The notes under the pieces: generated by a model
Seen by the model: only the letters and a program-made list of their open reading frames with translations
Told to the model about the DNA's origin: nothing
Databases searched by the model: none
Assembly (NCBI GenBank): GCA_043228905.1
Contig: JBHGNT010000001.1
Coordinates: 3,782,001-3,846,000 of the forward strand
Length of the DNA stretch: 64,000 nucleotides
Source of the DNA: Azolla caroliniana
Lineage: Eukaryota > Polypodiophyta
Direction of reading: 5' to 3'
Made by a program: the position numbers and the translations under genes
Part shown: in pieces, positions 55,866 to 64,000 of the stretch
How the letters are laid out: each line of letters starts with the position of its first letter
Numbering within the stretch: position 1 is the first letter of the stretch

Positions 55866-56944
55866 GTAAGACACCACATCTCAATTATGTTGGTTAGAAA
55901 AGTCAGTGAATGTTTCTTCCAAGTTTCCACATCTAAAATACGTGCACATATCATACATCATGGTTGTGCAAAGCTGAAAAACCTTTATTATTCTGCATAT
56001 ACCCAAAAATCAGTGCATTGTAAGACATGTTGGGATTACGGTCCCTTCGCATGGGATGGTCGGATATCGGAGATGAATGCCGACGAGCCCGGTTTCGGTT
56101 TCGGATCCGGATGACGAAGACCCCGGTTTCGGTACCGGATGACGAATGTACCCGGAGAGCGATCCGGATGCAGGGACATATCCGTGAATATGTTCGCTAT
56201 GGGCCCCTGAGGCTACAGTTGTAAATAGCCCAAAGTCATATAAGTATAAATATGACTTAGGGCAAACAGTTTTGTTGTTGCTTCTCATTTTTCTGTTTTT
56301 CCACTCAAGAGGAGTGAAGTGTAAGCAGCCGTGAGAGAGAGAGAGAGAGAGATAGAGCGCGAGAGAGGAAGAGGACGACGCCTCTGTGTATTTCCGCCGC
56401 CTGTGGCGAGGACAGTGAGCTCAAGGTCGTCGCCTTGGAGCTCGTCATTGTATACTTCTCTTTGTATAGTGTTGTTTGGAGTCTTGTACTCCCGTGGTTT
56501 TTCCCATCTAGGGTTTTCCACGTTAATCACTGTGTACTCGTGTATTTCTCTCTTTGGTTCCTATTTTCTGCTCCATTGATCCGCGATTACTCGGTTGTGG
56601 CCGGGTGAAGAAGGTGAATCGAAGCGTCTATTCCTTACAAGACACCACATCTCAATTATGTTGGTTAGAAAAGTCAGTGAATGTTTCTTCCAAGTTTCCA
56701 CATCTAAAATACGTGCACATATCATACATCATGGTTGTGCAAAGCTGAAAAACCTTTATTATTCTGCATATACCCAAAAATCAGTGCATTGTAAGACACC
56801 ACATCTCAATTATGTTGGTTAGAAAAGTCAGTGAATGTTTCTTCCAAGTTTCCACATCTAAAATACGTGCACATATCATACATCATGGTTGTGCAAAGCT
56901 GAAAAACCCTTATTATTCTGCACATACCCAAAAATTATTGCATT
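55866..56944 (-). repeat. 154-bp tandem repeat of a PPR segment, split by LTR
   Basis: Three consecutive units start with GTAAGACACC at 55866, 56020 and 56791; a diverged start GTAAGTTACC follows at 56945. The second unit is interrupted by the solo LTR at 56028-56639. Subtracting the LTR and one 5-bp duplication (617 bp) makes both spacings exactly 154 bp. The first two units are almost identical. Since 154 is not divisible by 3, the array cannot keep a reading frame. Confidence 0.92.
56028..56639. mobile_element. Solo LTR, 612 bp
   Basis: Starts TGTTGGGATTACGG and ends TATTCCTTACA, flanked by the 5-bp direct repeat AGACA (56023-56027 and 56640-56644). No internal retroelement sequence or second LTR is present, which fits LTR-LTR recombination. 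Inside are a TATA-like TATAAATATG near 56247, a short GA run and a pyrimidine-rich leader. It is more GC-rich than its surroundings. The superfamily was not assigned and the strand is uncertain; plus is suggested by the TATA position. Confidence 0.92.
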
Positions 56945-58379
56945 GTAAGTTACCACATCTTGATTATGTTGCTTAGAAAAGATTGTGAATGTTTCTTCCA
57001 GGTCAAAAATAAGTGACCATATTTGGCCAGATGCTCTCGCATTGCAATGATCCCACATGATTCAATGCTTCTTCATCTTGCCCATATTGAATATTTCTTG
57101 TTATAATTGTGTTCCAACAAGTCACATCTCTAACTAGAAATCCACTAAAAATCTCTTGTGCTTGAGTGAGTCCAACACAGTTGGTATACATGTCCACCAA
57201 TACATTGCCTACCATAAAATTATTCCTTACCAATGGCTAGACAACTCTTAAGATGCAAAAATAAGTGTCCATATTTGGCAAGATGCTCTCGCGTTGCACT
57301 AATCATCACATTGCAATGATCCAAAACGATTCAATGCCTCGAGTTACATTTTCTTTATAGAATCAACATGACCCTTTTCAGCATATCCCGATATCAAAGC
57401 ATTCCAAGAGACCACATTCACTGTTTTTGTGCTTTTTCAAGCTTGCCACATATAACATACATGTCCACCAAAACATTCCCAAGCTCAATATTGTTTCCTA
57501 ACAACCGCTTACTCATGATTTCGTTGTGACTTTCTATGCCTGTCAACCACTGCTACACTGCCACACGCCTTTAGCAAACTTACAAAGGTGATTACATCTA
57601 GAGAAAGACCACCATTTTGCATTTGTTCAAAAAGATTCAATGTTGCATGGCCAAATCTATACTAGTAATATCCTAAAATTAGTGCATTCTTAAAAGCCAC
57701 AACCCAAACCGGAAGCCCCTTGAGCACTTTCTGTGTTTTTCCTCTATGTAAAGTCCCTTGGAATGTAAGTGATTGTATTTGGCAAGAGGTGATCACACTG
57801 CATCCTCTTGAAATAAGTTTTAGCTTTGCTTCCTTCCCCTCGCAAATAAACCACATTCAGAATATATATAAAATAATGCATTGCCAAGAATTGTCTCTTC
57901 CCTTGTTTATAGATTGAATCATGCTACAAACTTTCAACATACAAGAAAATGTGTTGGCGTTGCATATTTACAAAATAGCTTAGAACTTTCTTGGTTCACC
58001 ATATACTGAACCTCTTCAACATAACCATACTCGGCATATTCAGAAATCAATGCAATCCAAGAGACTACTTTTCTAACTAGTGGTCCTACTCAACATACCT
58101 CTTTGCTCATAGCCTCAAAACACAGAAGATGAGGGCCATATGGCATCATTCTAGCCGCTTCCATTACTTTGTCCAATTCACCTACACATCTACGACAGAA
58201 CCATCATCAATGTATGAGTTGTGGATGCATGTGCGTGTGACTTCGTCCGGTTTGAATCCATCCAAAACCATTTTTCAAAACAAAGTGAATCACTCATGAA
58301 CGACGACCAAGTCTTTTAAAGCCTTAAATCATCTTAAATCATGAAAACCACATCTTGAAGATTTGAAGAACAATGACCA

Positions 58380-59060
58380 ATCCTCCTCTATTTTCCACAT
58401 TCAACGTACACACAGTAGTTGCATCTTGAGACGCAATCCTTCTTCAACCTGCTCATGGTTAACAACACATAAGACCTGCTACCAAATGTATACATCCTAA
58501 TACAACACCTTTTGACAATTCATCTCCACTCATCCTCCCCAGAAAAATGAGAAAACCACTCCCCTAGTTTGAAAAGTAAACAAAACATAATCTAGCCTCC
58601 CTGTCACTCCCTAGAACTACTTCAACATCCTTTAACATCATCCATCTCGGCCACAAACACAAAGTAAAAGGGTTTTCCCATAAGAATGGCTTCCCCAAGC
58701 AAAGCCAAACCACTCTTCTATTTTCCACATTCAACGTACACAAAGTTGCTGCATCTTGAGACACTCTTCTATTTTCCACATTCAACCTACTCATAGTCAA
58801 CAACACATAAGACCTGCTACCAAATGTATACATCCTAATACAACACCTTTTGACAATTTGTCTCTACTCATCCTCCCCAGAAAAATGAGAAAACCACTCC
58901 CCCAAATTTGAAAAGTAAATGAAACATAATCTAGCCTCCTTGTCACTCCCTAGAATTGCTTCAACATCCTTTAACATCATCCATGTCTGCCACAAACACA
59001 AACTAAAAAGATTTTCCCATAAGGATGGCTTCCCCAAGAAGAGCAAAACCAAACAACCTT
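58380..59060. repeat. 337-bp tandem repeat, two copies
   Basis: Block AACAACACATAAGACCTGCT occurs at 58462 and 58799. The following CAAATGTATACATCCTAATA, CATCCTCCCCAGAAAAATGA and TCTAGCCTCC blocks recur in the same order with few changes. Minus-strand ORFs inside both copies encode similar short peptides but match nothing known. Fainter related sequence continues to about 59300. Confidence 0.88.
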
Positions 59061-59599
59061 AATGTTCTTATTCCCTCATCCTTCGCATCCCTCAGGTTAT
59101 GTCACTTGAATATAAGATTGGGTGCATAACAAATATTGACAACAATAGTAGCGTACAACTAATCTATCCAACATCCCTATCATTCCATAAAAATGCTCCT
59201 CCTCCCTTATCATCATCCTTCTCAAACAAAAAATTATTATCTACTGTTCAAGTCTACAGATGACTTCCCCACCATTGAATAGTTGTAGTAAATGCTTCAT
59301 CCACCACCCTCCATCAACTACACAAGAAAATCTGTCAACCAATACGAAGTAAGTTATAATAAAAAAATATATAAAATAAACCTCCACATCACTCCATAGA
59401 AATGCTTCGTCCTCTCATAGCAACATCCACTCACTATCTAATCTAATAGTAAATAGTAACTGCTTCATCCACCATCAACATCTGTCCATGGTAACTGCCC
59501 AGCAGCATTGCGTCATAGTCCATTACGTACATAATAAAACCTGTCAAAAAGTATCAAACTCTACAAATTATGTTATAATAGAATATATAAATAACCTCC

Positions 59600-59955
59600 C
59601 TATCACTCCATAGCAATGTTTCGTCCTCCCATAGCAATATCCTTCTCCAACAAATAATAGAATTATTATGTTTTTCAAGTATACGGGTGACTTCCCCAAG
59701 CAAAGATGATCCATAAACCCCCTCACTATTTAGTCTCTAGTACTAAGAAATGCTTCATCCACCATCTCTCACAACACAATCATAGCAATGCTTCGTCCTC
59801 CCATAACAACATCCTTCTCCAACAAAAAATAATATTATTATGTTTTTCAAGTATACTGATGACTTCCCCAAGCAAAGATGATCCATGAACCCCCTAACTA
59901 TTTAGTCTCTAGTACTAAGAAATGCTTCATCCACCATTTGTCACAACACAATGAT
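59600..59955. repeat. 172-bp tandem repeat, two copies
   Basis: TCGTCCTCCC occurs at 59621 and 59793. ATTATTATGTTTTTCAAGTA, GACTTCCCCAAGCAAAGATG and TAGTCTCTAGTACTAAGAAA are shared by both units. Related diverged sequence lies at about 59380-59600 and 60390-60490, so this belongs to a wider decayed array. Confidence 0.88.
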
Positions 59956-60023
59956 GTCAAATACGTAGTTAGTGAGTATTGAACTTGCAACATCACATCT
60001 ACAAGACATCATGCTCATCCATC

Positions 60024-60389
60024 TGGATATGAGAATGTGTTTGTATATAATAAGAGTATTGTATATTCTAGTATATATACATTCCAGAATATTCTAGAGC
60101 TTTGAGTGTATTCTAGAAATATTCTATGGTGTATTCTAGACGGGTATATTCTAAAGATACTCAATCTCAGAACTTGTATAAATACTTGTAACCTCCTTGG
60201 TCCCTTTCAAGGGATTCAACACCAATCATGGACGTGCATCAATCGAGTATTCTCGTTTCACCCCATCTTGTCTCCTTGATCTTTATCTTTGTCTTTATGC
60301 TCTTGTGTCGTTCGCAACTTCTTAAGTTCCACGCTCTTAGCCCCATCATCCGTGCTTCTTCTTAGTCCTCGGTTGGTGTGTCCATGACA
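60024..60389 (+). mobile_element. Probable solo LTR, 366 bp
   Basis: Starts TGGATATGAGAATG and ends GTCCATGACA, with 5-bp direct repeats CCATC on both sides (60019-60023 and 60390-60394). It contains clustered TTCTAGAATATTC-like words and a TATA-like TTGTATAAATACTTG at about 60174-60188. A pyrimidine-rich leader follows, an arrangement typical of short plant LTRs. No internal element is left. The flanking repeat resumes at its right edge (CATCAACATTTGTC against CATCAACATCTGTCC near 59484). Confidence 0.75.
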
Positions 60390-60539
60390 CCATCAACATT
60401 TGTCTAAGATAACTGCCCAACAACGGTACCTTGTAGTCCATCAACTACACATTGAAACATGTCAAAAAGTTAATTTGCCTTTGACAAATCCGAAGAGCCT
60501 GCTGAATCTAAACAAACATCAAACATCCCCCACGTAATG

Positions 60540-62275
60540 AAGACAATAATTGTTTTTTGTCCTCAAATTCGGGAGAAATTGAAACCGCTCCCAATCAACC
60601 ACACTTGTAGTTGGTCCTGAGTTCATTTTCCCCCACGATAAATGCGGCCTAATTGACCTAAAACAGAACTAGAGCTATCAGTAAACAAAAGATTCCATAG
60701 CAACGGTTGCCTTAGAAATTGGGCTTCTGTTCATGGCAGTTGAAATAGGAGAGTCTCTCTAATGTCCTTCCATGCCCTCAAAATACGTGTAAAAAATCTC
60801 CTAGAACCAACATTTTGAGCCTTAATTGGAAATTCTAAATTAAACAACCATCTAAAACTATCATGCCACTGTCCTCTTATGGTAGGCTTAATGTTGCGAA
60901 GATATAACAACCATAACTTTTTCCACAACTCATCCCTGGGCATAAATCCTCTCACAACATGTTTCGCAAGAAGAGGCTTACTCTAGAGCATAGGATCTAT
61001 TAAGTCCAGTCCGCCTTCACTTATTGGCCGGATTAAAACCGACCAAACAACTTTTGCAACAATCCTTGATCCCAGCGAAGCACCCCAAATAAAATTACAA
61101 ACTAAGCGTTGTAATTTTGATATAATAGAACGTGAAAATAACTAGGTTGACGCAACATACCACATTTATGCGAGCAAAACCAAGTTTGCCACAACTACCC
61201 TTCCTAGTAAAGACAAATTAGTTGTATCCCAATACAACAAAAACGGTTGTTACCATATCTTCTGTTGACAATTCTAACCCCACTTGACAACCCAAATACC
61301 TTATTGTTATACCTCGAGGTACCCAAATAAAACCTGGAGTTGGCACATCTTGTGGAGGAGAGGAAGATGTGACCCAAAGTCCCATGGACTTGTCCCAATT
61401 AATCAAAACTCCTAAATCATCACAAAAATTTGTTACCGCTTGTTGAAGATTCAACAAGTTCTCCTTTTCTGCAGAAACATATAAAGCAGTGTCAACAATC
61501 ATGGTTGTATATCCTTGTATAGGTAAGGTTATACCACGAATATCGACATTCCTACTCCTAAGGTAATCATAAAAAGCTTCAGAGACTAAAATAAACAAAA
61601 AGGGAGCCAACGGACACCCTTGTCTTACTGATTGTGAAATTGAAAATCTACAGCTAACATCACCTGCAAACAAAGGAGAACTATGAGCGGTCCTATACAA
61701 AGCCGCGACAGCCCTAATCCATTGCACTGGAAAGCCCATTCGCATTAATATCCCTTCCATGAAATCCCAATCCACTATGTGGTAAGCCTTCTCGAAATCT
61801 AAAAACAAAATAGCCAAATCATGTTGTTTTTGCTCTGCAATAGCCACCATTTCCCAAAACAAAAAAATGTTATAAAAAATACTTTTATCTTGAACAAAAC
61901 CCGTCTACGAATCATGAATTAGTTGAAGAAAAAAAGGTTGCACCCTCCTTGCTATTGTTTTAGCTAAAATCTTACACACAACATTAGGGTTATAGGCATC
62001 CATTTTCGAATATCATCCAGAGGGTCGTCCCCCTTTGGAATCAAATATATTAGGCCTTATGTCCATTCCTGAGGCATATAACCATGGTCAAAAATTTGTT
62101 GGTAGGCATAAGTCAAAACATTACCAATCATATCCCAATACTCTATATACCATGAAACCCCCATCCCATCAACACCTAGACCAACATCCTTACCTAAAGC
62201 CTTTGCTGCTAACAAAACTTCCGAAGGTTGCAACGAAGCAAGCAAGCAACGAAGATCATGAGTATGTCTTACTAT
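60540..62275 (-). mobile_element. Decayed LINE fragment
   Basis: The same family as the LINE at 30-52.8 kb. From the 5' side: VGLGVDGMGVSWYIEYW (about 62190), then a 214-codon frame at 61862-61218 with ILFLDFEKAYHIVDWDFMEG, SVRQGCPLAPFLFILV and GCQVGLEL. A later piece is at 60955-60731 (LWKKLWLLYLRNIKPTI). The RT active-site region reads MIVDTALYV where the better copy has FADDTAIYV, so the catalytic box is destroyed. Stops and deletions are frequent. Both ends are truncated and approximate. Confidence 0.85.
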
Positions 62276-62289
62276 AACAATGGCATGTT

Positions 62290-63018
62290 CTTATATTAAA
62301 CAATTATGACCATAAAATGTGAAAGGCAACAATATTGGTCCAATTGCCCATTGTAATATGCACATAGGTAAATGTTTTGAGAGACAACATATGTTTTTGT
62401 TTTCAGAATAAATACCATCCTAACTTAGGTTGGATTGTCATCCATTGCACATGTCTCTGTACCATTGATTCAACTCATACAATATGGATATAGAGCAAAC
62501 TTATCTCTTTGTTTAGAATTCAAACCCCCATGGTTGCATTGCACATTCATGCATGTACTCGCACCTTCATGATCCAAACACAGTGAGTTATATCGTATTC
62601 ATTTACCAAGAGGATGACAACTCATGTGACCATCTTCATGTACATCTATCCTATTCCACCTTCGTGCATGGGATGCATATTATGTTTTTATTTTAGTTGA
62701 GCATATTTCATTTCTATTAGACATGTTTAGGTTCTTATTGTGCTTAGGTTTGAGTGATTGGTTTTGGAGGGCAATTTGTTCATTTTTACCCCCCTCAATT
62801 GCACATCCACTAAGCCCTCCTAGAGGGTAAAGAAGATCATCATAGTTTCATTGTTTGATATTGATGTACCCATTCACTCACATACCTTGAATGGAATGGA
62901 CAATGTTGCTTGTCCACTTGTGTTTTCCCAATGTTGAGATTGCTTCCAAGTTTGGATAAGGTCTCAACAATTTGTTTGATACCACCATTGCGTTATAAAC
63001 GAACCTTGAAAAGAGTGC

Positions 63019-63052
<34 letters not shown>

Positions 63053-64000
63053 AAATGGTGAGCATACATGAATGGTAGATTGGATTAACAAAGAATGGGG
63101 AATCAAGAGGTCTACTGGTTGGTGGCAAAGAGTGATGCTATTATGTGGAAATATTGTATTCCTTTTTTAGCAAAGTTTTCATTTTGGTGGGTTATGGGGT
63201 AGGCGGATTGCCTCTACAAGTTGCTTTGTGACCATGGAATGCTTGTTTGGGCATGTCTTATTTTTTGCAGAGTTGTGGTTGCACGCATGCGCCATAGGTA
63301 CATTAGTTGTTTCACAATGATATCTATTTGAATATTTACATCAACAACATGGGCTTCTCTTAATAGGATATCAAAATCCCCTTTCCAAATGGATATTTAC
63401 TCAATGTGCTATTAGATTGCCCCACCCATAGTTTCAAATTGTGTTTTAGTTTCTCATACATTTTGACATAATTGGCATATGCATGGTTTTGTTTTCGGTG
63501 TTGAATATGGAGTTCAACGAGACATTCAAAGCTTAAAAGACATGTTACTATGGCAATTCTCTTTTGTTGGTTAGTCGTGATACAATAAATCATGTCCACG
63601 AATTATTTTGGCTATTACGTAACACGAAGAAATAGCTCCATCGAGTTGAATAAGCGATAAGGAATACAATGGGCAATCAGATGGGGTTTGCTCAATATTG
63701 CATCCCATACAATGGCAATTTATTTATTTATTTTCCAAAAAATATACAATGGCAATTAGATGGGGCTTGCTCGATATTGCATCCCATCTACCATACATGT
63801 TGTAATTAAGAGATTAGATTACATCATATTTTTTTATCAGAGAGAACATTCATTATGGAATCCTTTACACAACAACAATTCATGTGTAGGTATACCGTAT
63901 GATATGGCAATGAAACCTTGATTTTGCATAGTGAATGAAAGTGCCAACTCTACAAACCAACACATAAACCTTAACTCTATAGAGACAAAGGGAGAGTGTA
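62290..64000. other. Intergenic, small repeats only
   Basis: AT-rich without a recognisable gene. (GA)n lies at 63020-63049. A short tandem duplication is at 63665-63791: a unit of about 45 bp containing ATGGGGTTTGCTCAATATTG recurs 82 bp later as ATGGGGCTTGCTCGATATTG. Confidence 0.6.

Larger units (their letters stand above)
55650..58110 (-). pseudogene. Decayed PPR gene
   Basis: PPR blocks are scattered over several frames on the minus strand. At 57233-57003 there is VGNVLVDMYTNCVGLTQAQE with CWNTIITRNIQYG, and near 57400-57490 a MYVICGKLEKA-like block. At 57058-56876 are VVTYNAIIFGYVQNN and FDLEETF. Similar DVVSYNALIFGYMQN-type units are repeated in the 154-bp array at 55866-56944, and more faint blocks continue to about 58110. 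Stops, frameshifts and a solo LTR show it is dead. It may be related to the broken PPR at 27-28.6 kb. Confidence 0.78.

Noticed and set aside
58240-58262. GTTTGAATCC word as the T-loop of a tRNA
   Set aside because: No acceptor, D- or anticodon stem can be built around it. No tRNA was found in the window.
63090-63290. Possible LINE zinc-domain remnant (FWWVMG-like reading)
   Set aside because: Only a few residues agree, with a stop inside. Not enough to separate from chance.

Overview
The window reads as nuclear DNA of a land plant, most like a homosporous fern. It is AT-rich and gene-poor, with short exons in long introns, plant-type CHIP and CDPK-related kinase genes, an intronless PLS-type PPR gene whose modules read like fern PPRs, PPR pseudogenes, and several copies of one L1-like LINE family. 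The fern placement is inference; nothing here names a species.

Layout. 1-3.5 kb is AT-rich and non-coding. 3.8-9.1 kb (+) is an 8-exon gene for the TPR/U-box E3 ligase CHIP, preceded by about nine decayed tandem copies of its own first exon and followed by short tandem repeats. 11.2-13.4 kb (-) is an intronless PPR gene. 16.7-23.4 kb (+) is an 11-exon CDPK-related kinase (CRK), again preceded by decayed copies of its start region and carrying an antisense LINE piece in its last intron. 25.6-28.7 kb holds a 150-bp tandem repeat, a LINE tail and a broken PPR gene.

30.0-52.8 kb is a three-layer nest of retroelements. The outermost layer is an L1-like LINE on the minus strand (ORF1, then ORF2 with endonuclease, reverse transcriptase and a C-terminal zinc-binding domain). 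Into its ORF2 a 17.2-kb LTR element has inserted (792-bp LTRs, 4-bp target duplication CCGT). Into that element's gag-protease ORF a second, 9.85-kb Ty3/gypsy element has inserted (420-bp LTRs with no difference seen, 5-bp target duplication CCCAG). Removing each insertion with one copy of its target duplication brings the host reading frame back in register, so the order LINE, outer element, inner element is certain and both insertions look recent. The GC- and CpG-rich LTR elements stand out from the AT-rich surroundings. The outer element has an unusual RT/protease lineage and an odd gag-PR/pol junction. The inner element carries an additional 949-codon coiled-coil ORF between pol and the 3' LTR.

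53-64 kb is AT-rich and non-genic. It contains a decayed PPR gene (-) with a 154-bp tandem repeat split by a solo LTR (target duplication AGACA), further tandem repeats, a second solo LTR (target duplication CCATC) and a decayed LINE copy.

Three genes appear intact (CHIP, PPR, CRK). They are functionally unrelated but share one odd trait: decayed duplicates of their 5' coding end lie just upstream of the true start. No RNA genes or CRISPR arrays were recognised.
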